Notes under the pieces: model-generated
The model's database searches: none
Told to the model about the DNA's origin: nothing
What the model saw: the letters and a program-made list of their open reading frames with translations, nothing else
Part shown: piece after piece, positions 47,691 to 55,279 of the stretch
How positions within the stretch are numbered: position 1 is the first letter of the stretch
Layout: each line of letters begins with the position of its first letter
Program-made: the position numbers and the translations under genes
Source: Halomarinibacterium sp034670265
GTDB lineage: Bacteria; Bacteroidota; Bacteroidia; Flavobacteriales; Flavobacteriaceae
Assembly: GCA_034670265.1 (NCBI GenBank)
Contig: JAXMNU010000002.1
Span: 524,206-588,205, forward strand
Reading direction: 5' to 3'
Length of the DNA: 64,000 bases

Positions 47691-47698
47691 CAAATGTA
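47691..47698 (-). promoter_or_regulatory. TACATTTG -7 box of the C1-B1-A1 operon
   Basis: On the minus strand TACATTTG fits TAnnTTTG. The leader TATTACCCAAATGATACACTT that follows is almost the same as that of the C2 operon (TAGTACCCAAATTTAATACTT). Confidence 0.5.
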
Positions 47699-47770
47699 CG
47701 TCAAGTAGTTACACAAAAATGTTAAAGTAAATTTGCGATCAGGTTTTGTGGCTAATTATTGTGCATTTCA

Positions 47771-47828
47771 TCGAAAATATAAATATTTTTAATATTTTTT
47801 GTAGGAATTAATAATTCATAAAGTAGGA
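47771..47828. promoter_or_regulatory. conserved upstream box, copy 1
   Basis: TCGAAAATATAAATATTTTT, then AATATTTTTTGTAGGAATTA and AGTAGGAT form a block ~75 bp upstream of the C1 -7 box. Nearly the same block lies at 49934-49992 before C2. It sits between the two operons and may bind a regulator or reflect the duplication. Confidence 0.45.
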
Positions 47829-47871
47829 TTTTATATTATCTAAAAACACAGAAAACCTGCTTTTCTGAAAT

Positions 47872-48534
47872 TTAAAATCCTGTTGGCAAAGGTGCTACTC
47901 CTGAATTACTATTTCCCATATCTACCGAAATAGGAGCAATAGATTTCGTGATAAACCCATCGCGATAAATAATTACATTAAGGTATAGGTCTATGTTTGC
48001 GGGATGATATATATATGATGCATCGGAAACCATAAACTCGGCATTATTTACAAAACCTCTTATAAACCAAGTTCCAGTTACATTGTTTTTATAAGCATAA
48101 ATTTGGTATCCTTCAATATTAGTATCTGTAATAGTACTATGAGCCATAACATTGGTATTAGATGTTCCAGCCCCAAGAAAATAATAGCCCTGTATAGTAA
48201 CAATATAATCGTCTATAGGGATTTTAGTATCATAATCCTGTAACCCATCTTTAGAAAGGTTGGCAAAAACAAACTCGGCATAATTAATTGGACCATATTT
48301 GCTTAATAATATGTCATATTCTACTACTTCGTCACTAGAGGTATTAATTAATAACTTTGAGCCTCTAATGGTAGTAAAATCCCCTGGATTTTCTAAATAA
48401 AGTGCTTCATCAAGTTTTACATCACCAGCAACATCTAAAGTTACAGAAGGATTTGATTTATTTATACCTACTTGAGCTTTTGAAACCGTAGCAGCAAAAA
48501 GAAATATGGAAAAAGTGAGTATAATTTTTTTCAT
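47872..48534 (-). CDS. secreted fibre-like protein A2
   Basis: A 220-residue paralogue of A1: MKKIILTFSIFLFAATVSKA, then QVGINKSNPSVTLDVAGDVK. Long matches to A1 include RGSKLLINTSSDEVVEYD, LSKYGPINYAEFVFANLS, IEGYQIYAYKNNVTGTWFIR, RDGFITKSIAPISVDMGNS and the identical end GVAPLPTGF. It follows B2 by 21 bp and closes operon C2-B2-A2. Confidence 0.75.
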   Translation of the reverse strand: MKKIILTFSIFLFAATVSKAQVGINKSNPSVTLDVAGDVKLDEALYLENPGDFTTIRGSKLLINTSSDEVVEYDILLSKYGPINYAEFVFANLSKDGLQDYDTKIPIDDYIVTIQGYYFLGAGTSNTNVMAHSTITDTNIEGYQIYAYKNNVTGTWFIRGFVNNAEFMVSDASYIYHPANIDLYLNVIIYRDGFITKSIAPISVDMGNSNSGVAPLPTGF

Positions 48535-48555
48535 AAGAATAAATTTTATTCGTTT

Positions 48556-49188
48556 TTAGTCTAGTATGGGTACAGAGGAAGCAGTTCCCGTATTCGAACC
48601 TCCAAGGTCAGTAGAAATTAGAGGTAGGTTTCTATAAAATGATTTATCGTATACAATTAAGGTAACGGCATATTCTACCGTATCTGAAATATCTGCATCC
48701 AAAATTCTATTCTGAACTTCCAAATGCCATGTACCACCATTTATAAATGTGCGTACAACAAAATTTCCTACACTATAAGTAGTCGTTCCGCTTACAGGTG
48801 TCTTGGTAATTGCATCACCTGTATACCTAAAGTTTGAGATGGCTACAATATATTTATTCGCATCATACTGTAGGTCAAGATCACTAAGATTATCCAACTG
48901 AATATTCGTAAAGCTATAATCCACAACATTTATAGGAGCAACTGTCCTATCATAAACCGATAGTTCTGTAACCTTTCCTATAGGGTTAGATGTGGTACTT
49001 CGTGTTAATAATTTAAAATCTTCTTCCAGAGGTAAAACTGTAGGCAAACTATTAAGTTTAAAAGTTTCCTGGATTAGCATATCCCCAGCTACATGTAAAT
49101 CTGCTTGAGGAGAGGATGTTCCAATTCCAATTTGAGCATAACTCACACCAACTGTAAGTACTAATATATATGTAAATAATGTTCTCAT
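48556..49188 (-). CDS. secreted fibre-like protein B2
   Basis: A 210-residue paralogue of B1: MRTLFTYILVLTVGVSYAQ, then IGIGTSSPQADLHVAGDML. Shared segments are STTSNPIGKVTELSV, VGNFVVRTFINGGTWHLEV, VTLIVYDKSFYRNLP and LGGSNTGTASSVPILD. It follows C2 by 14 bp. Confidence 0.75.
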   Translation of the reverse strand: MRTLFTYILVLTVGVSYAQIGIGTSSPQADLHVAGDMLIQETFKLNSLPTVLPLEEDFKLLTRSTTSNPIGKVTELSVYDRTVAPINVVDYSFTNIQLDNLSDLDLQYDANKYIVAISNFRYTGDAITKTPVSGTTTYSVGNFVVRTFINGGTWHLEVQNRILDADISDTVEYAVTLIVYDKSFYRNLPLISTDLGGSNTGTASSVPILD

Positions 49189-49202
49189 GTTGTTTAAAGG
49201 TT

Positions 49203-49832
49203 TTAGTCTAAAATAGGAGTTATCGCACTTGAAGTTGTTCCTCCAAGCATAGGGATTAAGACCGTTCCAAACTGTTTAGATAAATCATTTGAGTAGATTA
49301 GCGTTTGGATATTCCAAGTTCCAATGTTTGCCGCTGTATTTGCAGCTACTGGAAAATCGGCAATAATTCGCCATGTACCATTTTTAATAAATGTTGATGT
49401 ATATGGGAGTGTAGCATTATCTGGTGCATTATGACTATCTGAAATGATAAGCTCCTGATTAAAACTAGCAGAAATTGCAATTAATACATAATCTGAAGCA
49501 TCAATACCCGTATCAAATTCTTTTACCCAATCTCTATTAGGGTTAATTATTTCATACTCTTGGATATATCCTAATGCAGCACCCGTAGGGTTACTTACAT
49601 CAATAGACTTTATAGAATTATCTGTATCCTGAATTAAAAAAGTAGATTGCTCACCATCAGTTAAGCTTGCAACATTTCCTATTTCTATTTCACCAGTAAT
49701 ATTAGTATCACCAGCAACCTCGAGAGTGGTTCTGGGGTTTATTGTATTAATTCCAACTTGACTAACCAAGTTTTGGCTTATAATAGCTAAGAGAATTACT
49801 ACAACAAAGCGGGGGCATTTGTAGGTATTCAT
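49203..49832 (-). CDS. secreted fibre-like protein C2
   Basis: A 209-residue paralogue of C1 with a signal MNTYKCPRFVVVILLAIISQ and mature start VGINTINPRTTLEVAGDTNI. It shares STFLIQDTDNSIKSIDVSNP, AALGYIQEYEI and QFGTVLIPMLGGT with C1. It is the first gene of the upstream operon and has its own -7 box. Confidence 0.75.
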   Translation of the reverse strand: MNTYKCPRFVVVILLAIISQNLVSQVGINTINPRTTLEVAGDTNITGEIEIGNVASLTDGEQSTFLIQDTDNSIKSIDVSNPTGAALGYIQEYEIINPNRDWVKEFDTGIDASDYVLIAISASFNQELIISDSHNAPDNATLPYTSTFIKNGTWRIIADFPVAANTAANIGTWNIQTLIYSNDLSKQFGTVLIPMLGGTTSSAITPILD

Positions 49833-49853
49833 AAGTATTAAATTTGGGTACTA

Positions 49854-49861
49854 CAAAGATA
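49854..49861 (-). promoter_or_regulatory. TATCTTTG -7 box of the C2-B2-A2 operon
   Basis: TATCTTTG on the minus strand fits TAnnTTTG and is followed by the conserved leader TAGTACCCAAATTTAATACTT before the ATG at 49832. Confidence 0.5.
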
Positions 49862-49933
49862 AAGCTGTAACCCATACCTAAGTGTTAAAATAAAATTACA
49901 GTATTGTTTTACAACGATTTATATATGCTTTTT

Positions 49934-49992
49934 ATCGAAAATATATAATTTTTATAATTTTATTGTAGGAATATCTAATATAGTTAGTAGGA
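49934..49992. promoter_or_regulatory. conserved upstream box, copy 2
   Basis: TCGAAAATATATAATTTTTA, then TAATTTTATTGTAGGAATAT and AGTAGGATA repeat the block seen at 47771-47828 at a similar distance from the downstream -7 box. It lies ~65 bp from the divergent DoxX gene. Confidence 0.45.
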
Positions 49993-50057
49993 TAATAGGT
50001 GTGTTAAAGAATCCCTTATAAGAGGGAAAAAATGTATTTTTGAAGAAATATTTCTCT

Positions 50058-50408
50058 ATGCTTCCTTGGCACCAATATCTTTTAGGAACCTTGTTTGTTT
50101 TAGCTGGCTTTATGCATTTTCAAAAGCCAAAAATGTATCTTAAAATAATGCCTCCATATATTCCTGCTCACAAAACTATGGTTTTGCTAAGCGGAATATT
50201 GGAAATGATATTGGGATTTATGATATTAAATCCCCCTACACAACAAATTGCGGGTTGGGGTATTATTATACTTATGATACTTTTTCTACCTGTTCATATT
50301 TATATGTTACAAGAAAAAAAGGCTTCCTTAAAGCTTCCAAAGTGGGCATTAGTTTTAAGAATTCCGCTTCAGTTTTTAATCATGTATTGGGCGTATTTGT
50401 ATGTTTAA
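50058..50408 (+). CDS. DoxX-like membrane protein
   Basis: A 116-residue protein with four hydrophobic segments (YLLGTLFVLAGFMHFQK, TMVLLSGILEMILGFMIL, IAGWGIIILMILFLPVHIYM, WALVLRIPLQFLIMYWAYLY). The pattern GxFHF-like near the start and PLQ-x-L-I-x-W at the end are DoxX/DoxD-family features. The ATG at 50058 is preferred over a TTG at 50040, which overlaps a TATTTTTG -7 box (50035-50042). The role is unknown; DoxX-like proteins are linked to membrane redox. Its 3' end overlaps alkB by 8 bp, so the two are cotranscribed. Confidence 0.75.
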   Translation: MLPWHQYLLGTLFVLAGFMHFQKPKMYLKIMPPYIPAHKTMVLLSGILEMILGFMILNPPTQQIAGWGIIILMILFLPVHIYMLQEKKASLKLPKWALVLRIPLQFLIMYWAYLYV

Positions 50409-51024
50409 TTTTGATGAATATATTTCAAAAAGTACAGCGCATTCCATAAAATTACCACTAAAAAATGCTGAAATAACCTACTACCCCAACTTCTTTTCAG
50501 AAAAAAAAGCAAATCATTATTTTCAAAAACTACTAACTGAAACCCCTTGGCAACAGGATGATATTAAAGTCTTCGGAAAAATGTATCAACAACCTCGTCT
50601 TACGGCGCTTTATGGAACTGAAGGTAAAAGCTATAGCTATTCTGGAATCACTATGCATCCTAAGCAATTTACTAAAGACTTGTTTTCAATTAGAGATAAA
50701 ATTGAAACAGTTGTTAAAGAAGAATTTAATACCGTTTTACTTAATTTATACCGAAATGGCAATGACAGCAATGGTTGGCACAGTGATGATGAAAAAGAAT
50801 TAGGATTAAATCCTATTATTGCTTCAGTTAGTTTTGGAGCTAAGAGATATTTCCAATTTAAAAGTAAAAAAGACTCTAAAAAAACTTACAAACTCACCCT
50901 AGGTCACGGTAGCTTATTACTAATGGCAGGTACAACACAACATTTTTGGCATCATCAATTACCAAAAACTAAAATGGTACAAGAACCAAGAATCAATCTA
51001 ACTTTCAGAAAAATAATTAATTAA
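50401..51024 (+). CDS. alkB: AlkB-family 2-oxoglutarate/Fe(II) dioxygenase
   Basis: A 207-residue AlkB-like DNA/RNA demethylase that repairs alkylated bases oxidatively. Iron ligands are His127 and Asp129 in GWHSDDE, with His185 in WHHQLPK. The 2-oxoglutarate-binding pair is Arg197/Arg203 in RINLTFRKI. LLNLYRNGNDSNGWHSDDE, VSFGAKRYFQF and LLLMAGTTQHFWHH are the family blocks, closest to the eukaryotic ALKBH2/3 and bacterial AlkB type. It overlaps the upstream DoxX gene by 8 bp and the downstream convergent nuclease gene by 8 bp. Confidence 0.88.
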   Translation: MFNFDEYISKSTAHSIKLPLKNAEITYYPNFFSEKKANHYFQKLLTETPWQQDDIKVFGKMYQQPRLTALYGTEGKSYSYSGITMHPKQFTKDLFSIRDKIETVVKEEFNTVLLNLYRNGNDSNGWHSDDEKELGLNPIIASVSFGAKRYFQFKSKKDSKKTYKLTLGHGSLLLMAGTTQHFWHHQLPKTKMVQEPRINLTFRKIIN

Positions 51025-51793
51025 AAATACTATTCAGCATTGCACCCAAACGGATGCCTCCCTTTTGAAGCTGATTTCTAACTACGTGGGTATATCTATA
51101 CATATATTCATAACTAAGTTTTTCTCCCACTTTGGTATGGTCATAAACATCCAGACAAAGCGTGCGGCTTTCGTACATCCAATCTTCAACGCTCCCTTTT
51201 TGTATTGAGTCAAGTTCTTCTTGAGAAAGTTTTTGTGTGTTTTGGGCTAATTCTGTATAGGTCATTCCAAATTTTTCGATAATTTTTTCATCCCAAACCC
51301 AGTGTAAGTTAACTCCCTCATTAAACCATTGTACTTGAAAGGTATTTCCGCCTCTATCATCTGCCAATCCTATATGCAATGGTTGATGCAAATCTCCCAT
51401 AAAATGAACGAGCATTTTTAAATAAAAGGCTTTGTCATCTTTTGTCGCCTCTTTATTTTTTAAAACTTCCACGCACTTTTTAATTGCCACTATAATGTCC
51501 CCTTTTTCACTTTTTGGCGATTTTTCATAGGTACTGTCAAATGGAAAGTTAACATAATGCCAAGGCGAAAATTCTTTATAACGGTCATCACTTTTTATTT
51601 CATCTGCAAAGGTAGAAACCAATGCAAGGGACTGTCCATCAAGAATGTCATCAATAATTTGTTTAACCTCAGGAGATAGATAAGATTCTGCAATGGCACC
51701 AACAGTTCGATGTCCAGTTGGACCCCAATCCTCGGCACAATACCCAATAAATGAAACAAGAAATACAAAAATTAAAAGAAGTGATTTTTTCAT
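51017..51793 (-). CDS. S1/P1-type zinc-dependent nuclease
   Basis: A 258-residue secreted nuclease. The signal is MKKSLLLIFVFLVSFIGYCA; Trp23 in EDWGPTGHRTVGAIAESYL is the metal-binding N-terminal Trp, with His28 next. Further ligands are in SPWHYVNFPF and VHFMGDLHQPLHIGLADDRG. Three zinc ions in this fold cut single-stranded DNA and RNA and remove 3' phosphates. Length matches the family. Exported nucleases of this type help scavenge nucleotides. It overlaps alkB tail to tail. Confidence 0.9.
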   Translation of the reverse strand: MKKSLLLIFVFLVSFIGYCAEDWGPTGHRTVGAIAESYLSPEVKQIIDDILDGQSLALVSTFADEIKSDDRYKEFSPWHYVNFPFDSTYEKSPKSEKGDIIVAIKKCVEVLKNKEATKDDKAFYLKMLVHFMGDLHQPLHIGLADDRGGNTFQVQWFNEGVNLHWVWDEKIIEKFGMTYTELAQNTQKLSQEELDSIQKGSVEDWMYESRTLCLDVYDHTKVGEKLSYEYMYRYTHVVRNQLQKGGIRLGAMLNSIFN

Positions 51794-51923
51794 AATGGTA
51801 AAATTAAAATGTAAATATACAACAGCTATTTTAACCTAAAGTAAAATTACAATAACTAAAAAGATAACAAGTATCACAACATTACGTTTCTATAAAAGCG
51901 GTACATTTATAAAAACAATCTTT

Positions 51924-52850
51924 ATGAAAAATATAGTTCTTCTATTTCTGTTATTTCCAATGATTGTATGTTCCCAACATACAGATAAAAACGGTAAAGA
52001 TATAAGTGTTTCTCCTATGGTCGATGGTACAATTTTAGTACCCAAAACTTCTGAAAATCCTCCCCTTGCTATTCTCATTGGAGGTTCTGGCCCTATAGAC
52101 AGAAACGGAAACCAGCAAATGATGAAGAATAATTCGCTAAAGTTTCTTGCAGAAGAACTCTACGAAAATGGCATTGCTGTTTTTAGATATGACAAACGAA
52201 TTGTGAAACAAATTAAAGATCGAACCTTAACTGAAGAAAGTATCCGTTTTGATGATTTTATAACAGATGCCATAGATGTCATTGAGTATTTTAAGCGTTC
52301 TAATGCCTTTTCAAAGATTTATGTTATTGGGCACAGCCAAGGCTCATTAGTAGGAATGATAGCCGCTCAAAATAGAGCCGATGGCTTTATATCTCTTGCC
52401 GGTGCTGGGCAAGAAATTGATGATGTCATTGTAGATCAATTAGAAAATCAAGCTCCTGGTTTAAAAGACAATGCCCGTGATTCTTTTGACGACATGCGTG
52501 CTAACGGCATTGCTGTAAACTATAGTCCCGGATTATCTTCTATTTTTAGACCACAAATTCAGCCATTTTTAATTTCTTGGATGAAATACAACCCTCAAAC
52601 TGAAATCGCTAAACTTAGTATTCCAGTACTCATTATAAACGGCGAAAAAGATTTACAGGTACAAATTTCTGAAGCCGAAAAACTCAAAGAGGCAAATACA
52701 AACGCTCAATATGAAATTATCTCTTCAATGAATCACATTCTCAAAGAAATTGAAGGCGATGGCATTGAAAATAGTAAATCGTATAACGAACCTAACAGAC
52801 CTATAATTCCAAAAGTTGTCGAAGTGATTTCAACCTTCATCTTACAATAA
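51924..52850 (+). CDS. secreted alpha/beta hydrolase
   Basis: A 308-residue protein with a signal (MKNIVLLFLLFPMIVCSQ). The alpha/beta fold is visible: oxyanion-hole loop LIGGSGPIDRNGNQ (51-64) and nucleophile Ser138 in IGHSQGSLVG. The acid is in VLIINGEKDLQVQI, and the catalytic His in SSMNHILKEI. It belongs to the same group as serine aminopeptidase S33-like and BAAT-like hydrolases; the substrate is unknown. It is 32 bp upstream of the DUF819 gene and probably cotranscribed with it. Confidence 0.82.
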   Translation: MKNIVLLFLLFPMIVCSQHTDKNGKDISVSPMVDGTILVPKTSENPPLAILIGGSGPIDRNGNQQMMKNNSLKFLAEELYENGIAVFRYDKRIVKQIKDRTLTEESIRFDDFITDAIDVIEYFKRSNAFSKIYVIGHSQGSLVGMIAAQNRADGFISLAGAGQEIDDVIVDQLENQAPGLKDNARDSFDDMRANGIAVNYSPGLSSIFRPQIQPFLISWMKYNPQTEIAKLSIPVLIINGEKDLQVQISEAEKLKEANTNAQYEIISSMNHILKEIEGDGIENSKSYNEPNRPIIPKVVEVISTFILQ

Positions 52851-52882
52851 AAAAATTGTATTTTGCGTGAAAATAGAAACTC

Positions 52883-54220
52883 ATGCAAGAACCAATCACC
52901 GAAACTATTTTAGACACAACCCCATTATTAACTCAAGACACTGTAGTGTTTGGGTTACTCATGATTTCTTTGGGTTTCATTTTTTACACCTCCACAAAAG
53001 AATCTGGGTTTTGGCATAAATTTTATAAAATAGTTCCAGCACTTTTTATGGCCTATTTTATTCCTGCCATTTTTACATCGGTAGGGTTAATTGCACCCGA
53101 TTGGACGACCGTGACAGATACAGGTGAAGCCATAGAAGGAAGCACTTCAATTTACTATGTTGCCAGTAGGTATTTACTGCCTGCAGCATTAGTATTAATG
53201 ACTTTAAGTTTAGACTTAAAAGCGGTGTTTAATCTAGGGCCAAAAGCATTAATTATGTTTTTAACAGGAACTGCTGGAATCATTATAGGAGGTCCCATTG
53301 CAGTTTTAATTATTGGCTCTATTTCACCCGAAACTATTGGTGGCGAAGGTGCAGATGCGGTTTGGAGAGGGCTTTCAACATTGGCTGGAAGTTGGATTGG
53401 TGGTGGAGCCAACCAAGCGGCAATGCTCGAAATCTATGAGTACAACCAAAAGTTATATGGGCAAATGGTGTTTGTTGATATTGTGGTTGCCAATATTTGG
53501 ATGGCCTTAATTTTAATTGGCATTGGAAAATCTGAAAAGTTCGATCGTTGGCTCAAAGCAGATACTTCTGCTATTGAAAACCTCAAAGAAAAAGTAACGA
53601 CATTCTCCAAAAAAGTAGATAGAAACCCTTCGTTGAAAGATTATATGATTTTAGGAGCTATAGCCTTTGGAACTGTGAGTCTTGCTCATTTTGGTGCCGA
53701 TTTTTTAAGCGCCAGTTTTGAAGGATATGTAAATGGTCTTCCTAAAGGTTTAATGAAAAATTCACTTACCTTTTTAAACTCTTCCTTCTTTTGGATGATT
53801 TTTATTGCTACCATTATTGGGGTATTCCTCTCCTACTCTCCGTTAAAAAAATATGAAGGCGCTGGCGCGAGCAAAATAGGAAGCGTATTTATTTACATAC
53901 TTGTGGCCTCCATTGGTATGAAAATGGACCTCTCACTTATCTTTAATAACTTAGGACTTATCGCTATTGGTGCTGTATGGATTGCTATCCACGCAGGACT
54001 GTTAATTTTAGTGGCTAAGCTCATAAAAGCACCGTATTTCTTTTTAGCTGTGGGAAGTCAAGCCAATGTGGGCGGTGCAGCTTCTGCACCCGTAGTGGCT
54101 TCAGCATTTCATCCTTCGTTAGCTACTGTAGGAGTGTTGTTAGCCGTTTTTGGATATGCCATTGGGACTATTGGTGCTGTAGCGTGTACTTTTTTAATGC
54201 AATTAGCTTCGGCGGGGTAA
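52883..54220 (+). CDS. DUF819-family membrane protein
   Basis: A 445-residue integral membrane protein with about 11 transmembrane segments and the DUF819 signatures LAGSWIGGGANQAAMLEIYE, ILVASIGMKMDLSLIFNN and VGSQANVGGAASAPVVASAF. The last one resembles an inner-membrane carrier turn; the fold is related to sodium-coupled or CPA-like transporters, but the substrate is not known. The previous gene (hydrolase) and the next (DUF4369 lipoprotein) lie in the same direction with 32- and 48-bp gaps, suggesting a three-gene unit. Confidence 0.85.
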   Translation: MQEPITETILDTTPLLTQDTVVFGLLMISLGFIFYTSTKESGFWHKFYKIVPALFMAYFIPAIFTSVGLIAPDWTTVTDTGEAIEGSTSIYYVASRYLLPAALVLMTLSLDLKAVFNLGPKALIMFLTGTAGIIIGGPIAVLIIGSISPETIGGEGADAVWRGLSTLAGSWIGGGANQAAMLEIYEYNQKLYGQMVFVDIVVANIWMALILIGIGKSEKFDRWLKADTSAIENLKEKVTTFSKKVDRNPSLKDYMILGAIAFGTVSLAHFGADFLSASFEGYVNGLPKGLMKNSLTFLNSSFFWMIFIATIIGVFLSYSPLKKYEGAGASKIGSVFIYILVASIGMKMDLSLIFNNLGLIAIGAVWIAIHAGLLILVAKLIKAPYFFLAVGSQANVGGAASAPVVASAFHPSLATVGVLLAVFGYAIGTIGAVACTFLMQLASAG

Positions 54221-54268
54221 CAAGTTTGAAAGAAAATTAGCATCTTTGCGGCTCTTAAAATCCATCGA

Positions 54269-54970
54269 ATGAAATCTATTTTTTCAGCTTTTATTATTCT
54301 TTTTGTACTTATAAGTTGTGACTCCACAACGGGTAACATGAATCTATCTGGTAATGTAGACGGGCTCAGAAAAGGAACACTTTTACTTCAAAAAATTGAT
54401 GATACTACGCTGGTTAATATAGATTCTGTTGTGGTAGATGGAGTTGCCTCATTTGAGTTTTCGGTTCCAGTTGAAGCTCCCGAAGTATATTATTTAACGA
54501 TGCGTTTTAATGACAGCTTACAAACCGAAACAAGAATTCCCTTTTTTGCTGAAGCTTCAGATATTGTTTTGAATTCAAAACTGAAAAACTTCGAAATTGA
54601 AAGTAGTGTATCAGGTTCTGTAAATCAGGCTAAGTGGGATGAGTATAGTAAACTCATGAAGCGTTACAATGATAAAAATCTTGATTTAATTGAAGAGCAT
54701 TTTAATGCCTTAAAAGAAGGAAATGATTCAGTATCCGAAGCTTTAAAATTACAACAACAACGCTTAGTTTCTTCACGATACTTGGCAACGGTCAATTTTG
54801 CAAAAAACAATAATGATTTTGAAATTGCACCCTATTTAATGCTCACCGAAGTGTATGATGCCAATATTAAATATCACGACACCATTTACAAACTACTTAG
54901 CCCAAAAATAAAAGACTCCAAATACGGTAAAGCACTGGAGTCTTTTATAAAAGATCGTAAAAGCGAATAG
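54269..54970 (+). CDS. DUF4369-domain lipoprotein
   Basis: A 233-residue lipoprotein: MKSIFSAFIILFVLISCDS has lipobox Cys17. Residues ~23-115 form the DUF4369 strand-rich domain (MNLSGNVDGLRKGTLLLQKI, VNIDSVVVDGVASFEFSV). In other proteins it precedes a thioredoxin-like peroxidase domain; here that C-terminal domain is absent and replaced by a helical tail of ~115 residues (EEHFNALKEGNDSVSEALKL). It sits at the end of a three-gene unit. A terminator is inside its last codons. Confidence 0.8.
   Translation: MKSIFSAFIILFVLISCDSTTGNMNLSGNVDGLRKGTLLLQKIDDTTLVNIDSVVVDGVASFEFSVPVEAPEVYYLTMRFNDSLQTETRIPFFAEASDIVLNSKLKNFEIESSVSGSVNQAKWDEYSKLMKRYNDKNLDLIEEHFNALKEGNDSVSEALKLQQQRLVSSRYLATVNFAKNNNDFEIAPYLMLTEVYDANIKYHDTIYKLLSPKIKDSKYGKALESFIKDRKSE
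54911..54946 (+). terminator. terminator hairpin inside the end of the lipoprotein gene
   Basis: AAAGACTCCA and TGGAGTCTTT form a 10-bp perfect stem with a 15-nt loop, followed by TATAAAA. It lies 25-60 bp before the stop at 54970. The next gene is convergent and starts 3 bp after the stop, so there is no intergenic room for a terminator. Confidence 0.75.
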
Positions 54971-54972
54971 CT

Positions 54973-55239
54973 TTACAGAGCGTTAATTTTATCGATTAAT
55001 TTTCTACCTCTGTCTTCCAATTCTTGATTGATTGCCTTAAAGTGTTGTTTCTTGTTTTCAACACTACGGTCATTTACTTTAGTGATTAGTTCGTCAAAAG
55101 TTTCGATAGCTTCATCGATAATTTTTTCAGAATTTTTTGTTTCTTTTTCTGGATTTGTCAGTTCCCAGATATAAACCGCTTCAATAATATCTCCTAAAAC
55201 GTAATTGATATCTTTCTTTAATGTGCGTACGCTTGCCAT
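54973..55239 (-). CDS. conserved hypothetical protein, 88 aa
   Basis: A small, mostly helical cytoplasmic protein (MASVRTLKKDINYVLGDIIE, DEAIETFDELITKVNDRSVE, AINQELEDRGRKLIDKINAL) with an amphipathic, coiled-coil-like pattern. I do not recognise a named family; similar short proteins are common in Bacteroidota near housekeeping genes. It is 40 bp downstream of manA and may be cotranscribed with manA-bcp-queD-idi. It shares no sequence with its neighbours. Confidence 0.65.
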   Translation of the reverse strand: MASVRTLKKDINYVLGDIIEAVYIWELTNPEKETKNSEKIIDEAIETFDELITKVNDRSVENKKQHFKAINQELEDRGRKLIDKINAL

Positions 55240-55279
55240 AGTTTAAAAATTTTATGCAAAAGTAGTCTTTTTTATAGTT

